From: Acanthochromis polyacanthus | Lineage: Eukaryota > Chordata > Actinopteri > Pomacentridae | Length of the DNA stretch: 64,000 bases | NCBI RefSeq assembly: GCF_021347895.1 | Contig: NC_067130.1 | Span: 24,387,817 to 24,451,816, forward strand | Reading direction: 5' to 3' | Position numbers and translations under genes: made by a program | Notes under the pieces: generated by a model | The model's database searches: none | What the model was told of the DNA's origin: nothing | What the model saw: only the letters and a program-made list of their open reading frames with translations | In this document: positions 1 through 10,872 of the stretch, piece by piece | Numbering within the stretch: position 1 is the stretch's first letter | How the letters are laid out: every line of letters begins with the position of its first letter

Positions 1-331
1 GAGAGCTTTAAAAGTAGTCACTACTGTTTGAAAAGAGCACAGCTGTAAGGATTGTGTGGGAGAAGTGGAGCACAACTAATGCTAACCAAGCCACCCATGA
101 CTACTAAACCAATAAAAGCTTCCTTTATTTAGTTACTTGCTCTTAACATAACCACCATGATGATCATGTCTTTCCAAAGATGGCATCAAAAACAACTGTA
201 CATCAGGTGGAAATAAAGTTTTTTTTTTAAGTTTGAGAGATTTTTTTTTTAGAATTTAAAAGACAAAAAAACATAACATGAAAACATATTTAAACTGTAT
301 TTGGTTTAAACAGTTCTGATCTGTGCCATAC

Positions 332-489
332 CTTTTCATTTCCTGGTTGGAAGTGGCGCAGAGGAAGTACACTCGATTACCAGACTGAGGACGGCACTTA
401 AACACAGATGGTTTTCCCAAGGAAATATCCAGTCCCACCTCAGCTCCTTCTAACTTTATTGCTGATAAAGCTTGCCTCTTGCCTTCATC
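332..489 (-). CDS. pdzph1: pdzph1 exon: middle of PH domain
   Basis: Begins after an AAAG acceptor and ends at AAAAG/GTATGG. It starts in phase 0 directly after the previous exon, giving [15 protein letters not shown] across the PH beta-strands, then [14 protein letters not shown]. It ends two bases into a codon, so at least one more coding exon lies left of the window. Confidence 0.75.
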
Positions 490-3400
490 CTTTAATGAAC
501 ATGAAGTAATGTCAAAAAGAGACCTTTTTAGTTCCGGAGTAGGCTGATAATTTCAGCAACTAGAATACATGATCTCCTCCTGCTCACCCGTTTGTGTCTG
601 TAGTAATAAAGGTAGCAGTCATGTGTGAGCACAAACCACCTCTTTCTCCAGCCTTTAATCAGGCCAGATTGGGTACGCTTGTGAAGGTAACCACGACATG
701 CTGGCCTTGGGGTGTTAGGACCACAAGCAATATCTGACCCAATGGTCAATGTTAGGACATCTGGACCTACAATATAAAGAATGTTACGATTAAGATCTAT
801 TTCACACGTCTACTCTACATAAAAAATACTTTGCGGAACAAGGCCACAAGTGTGCAGTATTGTTATCATCAATACACCCATCAAGTTTACCTTTCCTGGC
901 CAAATCAGCAGCTTCAGAATGAGGAATGCTGGTAACATCAATTCCATTGACAGCAAGGACATAGTCTCCTACCATCAACCCTGCTTCCTCAGCAGCTCCA
1001 TCTGAAACCGAAATGAAACCTTTACTTTATAGAGCAAACACATAGACCTGCACTGACTACACCAAAGGACAACAACAAAAAAGACAAACTAACACAATCC
1101 TCAGTGAAAAGCAGTGGTTGGCAACCTCTAACTAGCAACATGACTTCTCTGTTTGCAGAGTTTACATTCTATCTGTATGTTTGATCAGATTTTCTACTTC
1201 AAGACTTTGAGCTCAGGTGAAATGGAAGCCTTAAATTGACCACTGGTGTCAGGATATCGGCCAGCATTTGTTAGTCTGTCCCAACCTTGAACTGCTTAAC
1301 TGGTATAAACATGGATTAAAGTGTCAATTTACAGATCCTGAATACTCCATATCGTATACATTAATACATTTTTTCATATACACCTTTTTGTTTGCAGGTA
1401 GCACACCATCTGCATCCAGCTGCATTTGTGTTAATGTCATGCACGGAGAGCAAAGTAATTAGATAGACATAAGCAAAACTAAGTAAAAACTAAGTTACAA
1501 TAACTGCAGTGCCAAATGTGCTCCTAAAGATGTTGCATGTTAACCTAGCCGCGCTAGACAACCCACGGCAACGAATTTAATTCTCTGCCAGGGTGGGTCT
1601 AGTTACCCTCCATAAGGCTCGAGGTTGAATGCTCCTAAAAATTGCCGGACGAATCACCATGAAGTGTAGAGTCAGAAGGCGGGCGTAACTAAGTGACGAC
1701 AGAGGCGCGACGATTCTGACAGAAACAACCAGCGCACAATAAACAGTTATCTTTCGACTCGGCTTTGGCCACAGCCCTTAAAGATTTGAAGCTAAAATTC
1801 AACTTGAAAGATAAACAAAGGACGGCACTGAAGTGTTTCATTGAGAAGAAAGACGTATTTGGACTTATGCCGACGGGATATGGCAAATCCTTAATATACC
1901 AGTTGGCTCCACTGGTTGGGAAGCTAATGGGACTTAGCCACAATCCGGCACTCTAGGAACTACGTCAGCCTATTCATTGTGCTGATTGGTTGTATACCTA
2001 CCCAATTGCTGCAGAGTGATTTGAAAGACAACCTTTTAGCGTTCCTAGACCCTTGTGTCTTAAGAGCTGGGTCTAGTGCAGCTAGGCTAGTTGCATGTCA
2101 CAGTAAAAAGTAAATCTGAAGATGAAAAACTAAGTTTCATGTTAGGTAAACAATTTATCTAATTTTTCAGAGGAGTTTAGAAGATTTTAACAAAAGCATA
2201 TGGGGTAGTGCCAGCCTTGGTAATTATAAAAAACCTGAATTCCAACAATTAAAAAAAATTAAACCTGAAATTTATTCAGTTCAGAGACCCTAACACTCTG
2301 TCAAGTCAGCACTGCGAATTAGGAAATCACTTACTTGTGTCAACCTCTGTAACAACAATAGGTTTGGAGTATTGTATCCGAAAACCCCAAGGATACTCTC
2401 CTGTCCCCTTCCTGATCTTGACAGTCCTCTCTTGAACTGGGAGAGAAGAACTTTAATTTAGTGCAGGGAGATGCATATGCATTCATTTACTTAGTTTATG
2501 TACAATATTAAACATTAATTAAATAATGTCCTTGTATGGACTTCAAACCACTTCTTGAAGAACCTCAACTCAGATTAGAATCAGTATCAGAGAAAAAAAA
2601 AGAAAAACATCCAGCACTAAATCTCCATGGCCAAGCTGAATAAAGTTGACACATGTGACACACAAAATCACAAAGTCTCTTGCTTACTTGAGACCACTTG
2701 AGTTCTGGTTGTCTGGCTGGAATGAATGGCCCCTGATCCTACATCATCTCCTTGGTAAATCCATGCTGAAGAGTGGAATGTCTCTGCATAAAAGCCCCTG
2801 TCTTCATTGGCTTGAACTGTCAGCTCCACAGAGTGAGTGTCCTCTGATACTAGAAGATATACAGTATACACATACATAGTACGTTAAAGCACATATAAGG
2901 CAGATAATGACACATAATGATTTTGATAAATTGCTGATTTCCTGTGGGTACAGGATTTGACAGTAATAGTTACTGAGCTGTCAAGGAAAAACAGATTAAC
3001 ATTGCCACCGAACCTGTTCACAACTGTGCATTTGTTAAAAATTAATATTCTCAATTTTTATCACATCATATGAGTACGCTGAGATGAGCATTATGGAAGT
3101 CACTTCACATTCCTCTTCTCCTTAAAAATTATAATGTAAATGTGTCTTTACACAGTGATGTCATTCTATTCTCATTCATTTTCTTTGGCTTTTCTTAGAA
3201 AATAAACACCAGTGCCATTTACATTATCAACATTAACAGCATTTGCTGAATTCCACAGTCTGACAGTCTCTGACACTAACACTTTGTGTTATTGCTGCAC
3301 AGCTAGTCCATAACAGAGCTTACCCTGTTTAACAGGAGTTGAGACACGTTCACCTCTATTCATAATCCTATGTGACAAAGTTAAAGCTTGTCTGCAAGTG

Positions 3401-6400
3401 TTTCAGCACAGTTTTCTTCAGACAATATAATGCTCATACAACAATAAAAACTAAATGGGTTACAGCACTGTAGGAAAAATAATGAATTTAAAACAACATA
3501 GTCACTATGTTGTTTTAAATTCACTACACCACTGCACAGTGGGGTAGTGGTTAGTACTTCCGCCTTGCAGTGAGAAGATCCCTGGTTTGCGTCCCAGCTT
3601 TCCTGGGATCTTTCTGCATGGACTTTGCATTTTCTCCCTGTGCATGCGTGGGTTTTCTCCGGGTATTCTGGCTTCCTTCCACAGTCCAAAAATATGGTTA
3701 ATTGATCACTCTAAATTGCCCGTAGTTGTGAATGTGAGTGCACTTGTTTGTCTCTATATGTAGCCCTGTGACAGGCTGGCGACTTGTCCAGGGTGTCCCC
3801 TGCCTTCGCCTGAGTCAGCTGACCTGGTACTTTATTTTTTGTTTTTAATACAGAGGGCACACGCACTTGTTATTTTCCCCGTCTTGTCGCTTTATAAACT
3901 TAATTTGGCTTCTCGCGACCCTAGTGAGGATAATGTGTTGTATAGAGGATGGATGGATACTCACTTGTACCTGACTTTGTAACATATTACCCTGACAGTC
4001 ACATGATATGATAATGAGTGGTGAGTTTCGGCTCTGAAGTCACCTGATTCCTCGGTGATATCGCTGGTAATGGAGCTTCCTCCAGCAGAGCTCCACTGCC
4101 TGCTCTCCTTGAAGAGCTTTCGTCTCTTGGCCCAGTGATCAGAGCTACTGCTTTCTAGGTCTGTATGAGGTTTCAGATGCTCCTTGGCCTCTAAGAAAGC
4201 TGGAAATAGTCAGGAAAAGTCAAAATGAAAGAGATTTCTATAAATATTGATTTGAAAATTATATTACAATATTGACTTGAAAACATTTCACAAACATAAT
4301 TATAACTTACATGTGGGAGCAGTCTGTTTATCTGTGCTTTCAATTTTACTGAGCAGCTCCTTTGCCTGAAATCCTGTGTCTGTTGAGCCTTTATCAGGAC
4401 ATGATGGGGTGACTGCAGATCTGTTTGAATCCTCTGTACTAACTGTTCCAGTGTCCAGTAGCAGATCATTTGTCTCCTCAATCATCCGTGGCAGAGAAAG
4501 GCAAGTACATCCTATTTTTTCACTTCTGAAATCACAGTCCTCATTTGTGTTTAATGAATGTACAGTGAAGTCCTTCAGGTGGGACATACAGAAGCCTGAG
4601 TGTTTTTGGCTTGTAATTTCAACCTTGCTGTTCTGAACTGATCTATCTGAATGATTCTGGATCATTTGTTCCTCTGAGCCACTGCAGGATGGAGGGATGA
4701 CTTGAATAGCAAGGGCTCGTTGACTTTGCTCCTCCTTAAGGGACTCTATGCTGTGATTTTCTGCTTCTCCTATTTCTTGGTCAAATCCGCTGTCTACTAC
4801 TTCACTTTGAGCCACTGTATATTCACAACCATCAGGATCTAGACTTTCTATGCCTTTACAAATTCTCTGTTTTAAGTGTAAGTACTGTTGCTCTTGGCAT
4901 TGTTCGTTGACAATGAGCATATCATCCGGATTATCCTCAGAGCTGGTCACATAAAATGGACTAAGCACTGGTTGTTTTCCATCATGATGGCCTGGGATTT
5001 CTGAGACAGTTTCACAACTGTTCGTGGTTTGCGAAGAAATATGATTTCCTATTCCAAATGCAGAAAATCTCTCATGATCTTGGTGAATCCTTCTTAACCT
5101 CTCAGTTTTGAGGGGAAATGAACACATGATCAAAGAGGACAAAGAATCATTGTGGGGAAGCAGAAGATCTTCTTGCATGAATCCTGGACCCTGTGACATT
5201 CCAGGAAATGTTTGTCGTCTTTTCTTTGGTAGCAAACATTTTCTGTGTTCAACAGTGGCAATACTGTTGTTTCTAAGCACAGATTTTCTCTTCTGGCAGT
5301 TAATGAAGTCTTTGGTAAGGCTGGATCTGTTGGTAGACAGGGAGGGTCTCATGAACAAAGGTTCATAGTTGTCCAATTCTGATAAGCGATCGAAAGAAGT
5401 TACCAGATCTGCTCTTTTATGTGCATTCGCAAAAAATGTGCGTCTGGATTCTTCAGTGTGGGTCGAGTGAAATGCCCTTTGCTTTTTATCAGCAGGACTA
5501 CAGTTGCCAATCCTGCAGAAAGCCAAGTCACGTGTCAGGTCCTCTACAGTGATATATTTAATGTCTTCAAACTCAGGGGGTGGAGGAATGTCCCAGAACT
5601 GACCACTACTGAAACTTTTGCAAACATTTTCCCCATTCCCTTGAGTTTTGTTATTTAACTGTGGTGGTGGACTTGATGGATGATTTGCAAACATGAAATC
5701 TTCTGATATTTGTTGTTTGTGGTTACTGCAGCATTGACAGCAGTTTGTATTGTTTGATGAGTTGACAGATTTTGTCTCACTATAAGCATGTGTTTTCTCA
5801 CTAATGCTGTCAAAGGTAAATCTATAATTTGTGTTTTGATTTCCTTTGTGATTGGTCACATTTTGGGATGGCTGCTCAGGTGATTCATTGTTTGGCATCC
5901 ATGTACTCTCACATTTGCTCTTAAAAACCATCTCAGCGCTACTCCCATTTTCATTCATGAAAACAAAGGTGGTCTTCACATGAGACATATTAAGTTGTAG
6001 AATTTCTTGGATTTCAAGTTTCACGTGTGATCCAGTGCAGTTAATTTTCAGAGTATTAGCAACTGGTGTTGATGAGCAGTTTGGATTTTCAGATAGGGGT
6101 TCATGTGTGTGATGAAACATGATCTTTGGTGATGAATCCTCCGTATCACTGACAGACACTGACGTTACTATTTTGACTCCTTTCTCGTTGTCCTCTGTTG
6201 TTTTGGTATAGATATTCTTTTGATTTTGAAATGACTTCACATGAAAGTCTTGTTTAAATCGTTTCTCCTTGGGTGGGGCATTGTTGTATTTTTCTTCATC
6301 TTCAGATCCTAAGTCATCATTTTCCTTCCGTAGAGAGTCCGATTGACCTTTTTCAACAATATCATGTTTGTAGCAGACACTACGACTTTTGCACTGCTTT

Positions 6401-9400
6401 TGAAAAATGCATGGTGAGGCACTTTCTGAAAGTTAAAAAAAGAAAAAAACATGTTATTTTAAATGCCCTTAATGATTTTGTGTCAGATATTTTTCACAGT
6501 CAGACATTCACTCATCTACAGTATAGACTATTTTGATATTCTGAATCAGATTTAGAATTAGCAGGACTAAAGACAGTCTACTGGGTATTTTTTTTTTAAA
6601 TATATATATAACCTGATGTATGTTACTTATACAGATGCATTCACTCAATGTTTTCAAAATGCCTGTAAATATACAGTCAGGATCAGCCCATTAAAAGCCT
6701 CATTAACACCCTTGACTGATTTCACATATCATACCTTTGTACACAACAGCCTCTCTGTGAAATTCCTAGCTGACTCATAAAAATAATAAATAAATGGTAG
6801 TTCTTGTGTATCAGTTTAAGTATCCGTCTTTCAACAGTCGTCATTGCATGCACTGCATTGACACAATGATAGTACTGATGCAGAGGGAATGGATTCAGTA
6901 TACTTCAAATAAACCAGTTTGTTTGGAGTGGCATCTAACCACATCACCCAGTTCGGAATGGCCACACTGGATGGAGTCCACCATCATTGATAGGAGTGAA
7001 ATGCACTGAACTAAATACACATGTATGGGTAATTATGCAGACTCTAGTAGAGTCCATCCTCATAGGCTTCAGTGGTGTGACACTTGGTTGAATCCAGAAG
7101 ATGTGCTAACATTAAAAACAATAATAAAAAATAAATAAAGTAGATGTTCAGTACACCTGGTCAGTCACTGTCAGAACCTGATGTGGTTGTCAGAAAGAGG
7201 GAAGCATAAATTACAAATATTTTCACATTATCTATTTACCAAGAATGAAAAAAATCCTGCTAGTTCAAGCTGTAAACTAAGCCCATGACAGGAGATGATT
7301 GCTCATATTACTTGCAAAACGCTTGAAGTAATACAATTTTTTGCCTTGACATTTTTGTGCAGCTGTCTTTTGACAGACTGACAATGGCAGGGCCAAGACC
7401 ATTCTACGTTGTCATTTACTGTCACTGACAGTGAAATTGTAAAATGCTAAATTTTTTATGGTAATTTGATAGACTAATGTGAATGTCAACTCCCGCCAAT
7501 GTGACATTTTTTATAGGCACAGCCCATGTGAGCAGATTGAGCATCCAGCTCCATGAACAAGAGTACACATATTTAAAACCTTATACAGTGCCTATCATAA
7601 GTATTCACCCAGTTTGATGTTTTACCCTTTTATTGCTTTCATAAATCAATCATGGTCAATAAAATTTAGCTTTTTTAACAAAATAATTGATTGGAAAAAA
7701 CTCTTTAATGTCAAAGTGAAAACAGATTTCTATAAAGTAATGTTGATGAAAGAAATTATATAAATGAAAATAATTGTTTGCATAATTATTCACCCCCTTC
7801 AAGTCAGTATTTAGTAGATGCACCTTTGGCTGCAATCACAGCAGTGAGTCTGTGTGGATAGGTCTCAATCAGTCTTGCACATCTGCCCACTGCAATTTTG
7901 CTCCATTCTTCTTTGCAAAACTGCTCAAGCTCTGTCAGGTTGCGCGGGTATCGGGCATGAACAGCCTTTTTCAAGTCCAGCCACAAATTCTCTATAGGAT
8001 TGAGGTCTGGGCTTTGACTCGGCCACTCCAGAACATTTACCTGGTTCTTTTTTAACCATTCCTGTGTCGCTTTTGCAGTATGTTTTGGATCATTGTCTTG
8101 CTGGAAAATAAATCTTCTCCCAAGACGTAGTTCTCTTGCAGACTGAAAAAGATTGTCCCCCAGGATTTCAGTGTATTTTGCAGCATTCATTCTGCCCTCT
8201 ATCTTTACAAGCCTTCCAGGTCCAGTTGCTGAGAAAACATCCCCACAGCATGATGCTGCCACCACCATGCTTCACAGTGGGGATGGTGTGTTTTTGGTGA
8301 TGTGCAGTGTTTGGTTTCCGCCAAACATGACGTCTTGTCTGATGGCCAAAAAGCTCAATTTTGGTCTCATCAGACCAAAGAATCTTCTTCCACTTGACCA
8401 TGGAGTCTTCCACGTGCTTTTTGGCAAACTCTCGTCGAGATCTAATATGACTTTTCTTCAACAGTGGCTTTCTCATTGCCACTCTCCCATAAAGCTTTGA
8501 CCGGTGAAGAACCCGGGCAGTGGTTGCTACATGCACAGTCTCTCCCATCTCAGCAGCTGAAGCTTGTAACTCCTTCAGAGTAGTTGTAGGGGTCTTGGTG
8601 GCTTCTCTCACTAGTCTCCTACTTGCACGGTCACTCAATTTACGAGGGCGGTATGATCTAGGCAGATTCACACAAGTGCCATATTCCTTCCATTTCTTGA
8701 TAATTGATTTCACTGAACTCCGGGGGATGTTCAGTGCCTTGGAAATTTTTTGTAACCATCCCCTGAATTGTACTTCTCAATAACCCTTTCCCTGAGTTGC
8801 TTAGAGTGTTCTTCTGTCTTCATGGTGTAATGGTAGCCAGGAATACTCATCAACCACTCTCTGGACCCTTCAGACACAGGTGTTTTACAACTCAATCACT
8901 TGAAACACACCCACACCACTCAGGTGATCTTCATTGAGACTATTGGCAACAATTTGATGGACCTCTATTGAATTATTAAATTAAAAAGGAGGTGAATAAT
9001 TATGCAAACAATTATTTTTATTTATATAATTTTCTTTCATTAACATTACTTTATAGAAATCTGTTTTCACTTTGACATTAAAGAGTTTTCTCCAATAATT
9101 TTTGTGTTAAGAGAGCTAAATTTTATTGACCATGATTGATTTATGAAAGCAATAAAAGGGTAAAGCATCAAAGGGGTGAATACTTATGATAGGCACTGTA
9201 CAATCAAATCTATAAAACATACTATTTATTAGTAATATCTACTCTACTGATCTGAACAAGTCCAAGTACTGGCAAACTGTATGCAGGTGTGGGAAAATGT
9301 GACTCAGCTAATGACAGGATTAACCTCACTGCATCTTTGCCTGCACCCAAAGCTGCTACTCACGTTTGCTGCTGCTGGAGCTCTTCCTCCTCTTGCTGTT

Positions 9401-10277
9401 TCTCCTCCTCCCCCTTCTGCTCATTCTTAAATTCACCTTAGTCTCACATCCACTGTATGATGAACATGATATTTTAAATGTGAATACCAACACATTTGTC
9501 AAATACAACACTAAGCAAATCATGTGATCTTAGGCAGTGCATGTTTGGACACCTTTTGTGCTTTGTTAGAAATAATGTGTTTAGTGGTCTCCTTCTGACA
9601 TAGACATGTGTGCATGCGTTCTTAAGGAAACAGAAAATGTATTTCATCACCAAAACAAATTTCACCAGTATAATTATTATACTGAATATTATTGTAAATA
9701 TTATTATTATAGACATTACTGATATCTGAAATTGTTTCCACAACAATTTTTAAAAAGCAATATTTAAGGTATCTGAAGTTACAAAAATATATACTGTATA
9801 AAATTATGTTTCAAACAATTTTTTTTGAAAGGTGATTTTAGCCCTCCAAACTAACATGAGTCTGTTGACATATGCATTGCACATCTGTGTCTCTCCTGGC
9901 ACCACATCCAGTGTTTCCATGACTAAACAGGAAGTCAGAAATAAAACATTCTTATTTTTTTATTATAAATAGATGAAACTGAATTTTTTTTGTCACATCA
10001 AATAAATTAAGCAACATTGATAATAATTATATACTTTGTTCCTGAGAAAGACAAAAACAGATGATTTCTATATAAATTTTGTAAATAAAGTCAGTCGCAT
10101 GCCTTCTGAATTATTCAATTGCCAGCTGGCTATGTAATTGGAAAGCAGGTTAAAAGACCTATCCATGGAGGTTGAATTCACTATGTGAATAAAATGCTAC
10201 AAATACTTTCAAAAACTTAAAAAAACAAACAGGTGACTTACCAACTGGTGTCCTGTCCTCATAGGTTCTATCAATAT
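332..10277 (-). CDS. pdzph1: pdzph1, PDZ and pleckstrin homology domain protein (partial, 3' end outside window)
   Basis: Multi-exon gene read right to left. The supported exons are 4311-6425, 4044-4199, 2688-2849, 2335-2436, 891-1001, 588-766 and 332-489; all have GT-AG borders and consecutive phases match. Two 5' exons (10242-10277, 9364-9436) are tentative. The product has a long low-complexity N-terminal region of about 850 residues, then one PDZ domain split over 2335-2436 and 891-1001, then a PH domain begun by 588-766 and 332-489. The PDZ carries [10 protein letters not shown] and the [14 protein letters not shown] core; the PH begins [12 protein letters not shown] and has the GWRKRWFVL strand. 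From family knowledge this PDZ-PH order fits PDZPH1, which as I recall is a pseudogene (PDZPH1P) near PAM on human 5q21 but a gene in mouse. Such proteins are probably membrane-associated adaptors binding phosphoinositides and C-terminal peptides; that role is inferred. The end of the PH domain, the stop codon and the 3' UTR are beyond position 1. Confidence 0.72.
588..766 (-). CDS. pdzph1: pdzph1 exon: end of PDZ and start of PH domain
   Basis: Acceptor TATTGTAG and donor CGG/GTGAGC. It codes the last PDZ strand ([12 protein letters not shown]), a short linker with prolines, and the first two PH strands with [20 protein letters not shown] followed by [15 protein letters not shown]. The basic residues between the first two strands are typical of phosphoinositide-binding PH domains; lipid binding itself is inferred. 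Confidence 0.8.
891..1001 (-). CDS. pdzph1: pdzph1 exon: core of PDZ domain
   Basis: Acceptor TTTCAG and donor AAAG/GTAAAC. It codes [20 protein letters not shown], then [17 protein letters not shown]: the PDZ strand pair and the second helix. The His in the helix position that contacts the ligand minus-2 residue suggests a class I-like groove (inference). Confidence 0.8.
1541..2089 (+). mobile_element. TIR element carrying the start of a RecQ-like helicase (copy 1)
   Basis: Imperfect terminal inverted repeats of 19 bp (TAACCTAGCCGCGCTAGAC against TAGCCTAGCTGCACTAGAC, 16 of 19 equal) are flanked by a 9-bp direct repeat GTTGCATGT at 1532-1540 and 2090-2098. Inside, on the plus strand, roughly 1711-1956 is an open frame with an N-terminal helicase stretch and the Walker A motif [13 protein letters not shown], as in RecQ-family helicases; the frame then stops, so motifs II-VI are absent. 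No transposase is seen. It looks like an internally deleted derivative of a larger element, or an element that captured a gene piece. A second copy lies at 41406-41988 in opposite orientation. The superfamily is not recognised; an 8-9 bp target duplication would suit Mutator-, hAT- or Merlin-type elements. It sits in a pdzph1 intron. Confidence 0.7.
1711..1956 (+). pseudogene. RecQ-type helicase N-terminal fragment inside TIR element
   Basis: The frame is open from about 1711 and has no good ATG. It reads [20 protein letters not shown] then [20 protein letters not shown], matching the Q-motif region and Walker A of RecQ helicases (the Lys of GYGKS would bind ATP). It ends about 16 residues after motif I. 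A functional helicase cannot be made from this copy. Confidence 0.65.
2335..2436 (-). CDS. pdzph1: pdzph1 exon: start of PDZ domain
   Basis: Acceptor TCCCAG and donor ACAA/GTAAGT. It codes [20 protein letters not shown] then PIVVTEVDT. The GEYPWGF stretch occupies the carboxylate-binding loop, where many PDZ domains have GLGF-like residues. Confidence 0.78.
2688..2849 (-). CDS. pdzph1: pdzph1 exon: linker upstream of PDZ
   Basis: Acceptor CTTCTAG and donor TCAA/GTAAGC, phase 1 at both ends. It codes 54 residues ([20 protein letters not shown] onward) without a recognised domain. Phase continuity with both neighbours is the main support. Confidence 0.68.
3536..3959 (+). repeat. teleost interspersed repeat with GGATGGAT tail (copy 1)
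   Basis: This starts with a GTAGTGGTTAGTAC segment and contains the TGTGCATGCGTGGG and GTCCAGGGTGTCCCC blocks and a final GAGGATGGATGGAT, the architecture of a very common fish repeat. Further copies in the window are at 21247-21592, 45094-45383, 54457-54750 and 57666-57799. The retroposon class is not certain. Confidence 0.7.
4044..4199 (-). CDS. pdzph1: pdzph1 exon: Ser-rich linker
   Basis: The acceptor is the CCAG at 4200-4202, not the nearer CTTAG: using the latter would make a stop codon with the upstream T. The exon reads [40 protein letters not shown] and so on, phase 1 to phase 1, donor CAG/GTGACT. No domain is recognised. Confidence 0.7.
4311..6425 (-). CDS. pdzph1: pdzph1 large central exon
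   Basis: A single 2115-bp exon (acceptor CTTTCAG, donor ACAT/GTAAGT), open throughout. It codes about 704 residues of mostly disordered, Ser/Asn/Glu-rich protein with scattered Cys near its start ([20 protein letters not shown]), a short Pro-rich motif [13 protein letters not shown] followed by [16 protein letters not shown], and basic clusters (LPKKRRQTF). A giant exon of this kind in front of a PDZ-PH module is compatible with PDZPH1. The open frame continues above 6240; there is no initiator ATG at that point, so translation starts in an upstream exon. Confidence 0.75.
6426..7585. other. intron sequence, nothing recognised
   Basis: AT-rich intron of pdzph1 between the large exon and the Tc1 insertion. 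Microsatellite-like T and TA runs lie near 6588-6610. No coding signal was found. Confidence 0.5.
7586..9198 (-). mobile_element. Tc1/mariner-like transposon 1, inactive
   Basis: A 1.6-kb element bounded by CAGTGCCTATCATAAGTATT and its complement, inside TA dinucleotides at 7584-7585 and 9199-9200. The inverted repeats extend about 200 bp, the long-arm type. The transposase is on the minus strand and is broken (see 7804-8822). It sits in a pdzph1 intron. Confidence 0.9.
7804..8822 (-). pseudogene. Tc1-like transposase pseudogene
   Basis: The N-terminal segment starts at the ATG at 8822 ([20 protein letters not shown]) and shifts frame near 8750. The middle segment has the helix-turn-helix DNA-binding region and the first catalytic Asp in WSDETK. 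A second frameshift at about 8235 in a T run separates the C-terminal part with the second Asp in QQDNDPKHT and the Glu in PIENLW (DD34E spacing). At least two indels make it non-functional; it could still mobilise in trans. Confidence 0.85.
9364..9436 (-). CDS. pdzph1: tentative pdzph1 5' exon, Arg/Ser-rich
   Basis: Bounded by CTAAG on the acceptor side and AAAC/GTGAGT. Read in the frame that joins the large exon correctly it codes [20 protein letters not shown] then SSSK; an internal ATG could start translation. The acceptor is poor in pyrimidines and another AG at 9448 is possible, so this is moderate support only. Confidence 0.4.
10242..10277 (-). CDS. pdzph1: tentative pdzph1 5' micro-exon
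   Basis: A 36-bp segment with a strong acceptor (CTTTTTAG) and a consensus donor (TTG/GTAAGT). It is in phase with the 9364-9436 candidate, reads [12 protein letters not shown] and includes an ATG. It could be coding or 5' UTR. Confidence 0.35.
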
Positions 10278-10872
10278 CTAAAAAGACAGACAGACAAACA
10301 GTCTGCAATCAACTGCTGCTTATCCACGCTGTCCACATTGTCTGTGTCTCTCAGACTGCTCCACTTCTTATTGTTTCTATTCTCAACGTAAAGCAGCTTA
10401 TTACGTTTAATCTCATGAGCCACTGGTGTTGCCAATGTGAAGCTTGTTTATTTAGCTATACTGTTCCACTGGTGAATGAGGACAATTGAGATAAAGGCCT
10501 AAAGATCCTGCTGCTGTATGCTTACATATGTTCTTATATGTAGCACTTTAATCCAAAACATTTTTTTCTCATCAATATGTCAGACTAACACAAACAGGTT
10601 TATCAAACACACCTCCCCTCTTAACGTGTCATTTACTGCTGACATAAGGCAGAGCATACTACAGATAATTTGCCTGCTTGTCAGTGGATGTTTAAGTGTA
10701 ACTTTTCATAACAACTATAAACTCAAACGCACACAGAAAACATGACAGATTAGATAAATGTAAACAGGAGTTTATTTTACACAGGTAACATGGAATAAAT
10801 TTGCAAGGTAAAGGACTGGGGAAAGGACAAATGAGGAAAAGGGACTGACTACACGAACAACTACTTACTACT
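10278..10872. other. 5' flank of pdzph1, nothing recognised
   Basis: AT-rich sequence between the first candidate pdzph1 exon and the Harbinger-like element. No CpG island, clear TATA box or coding exon was seen, so the true promoter could also be further right. Confidence 0.4.

Noticed and set aside
4376..5658. Plus-strand frames opposite the large pdzph1 exon
   Set aside because: Shadows of a 2-kb coding exon whose splice phases fit on the minus strand.
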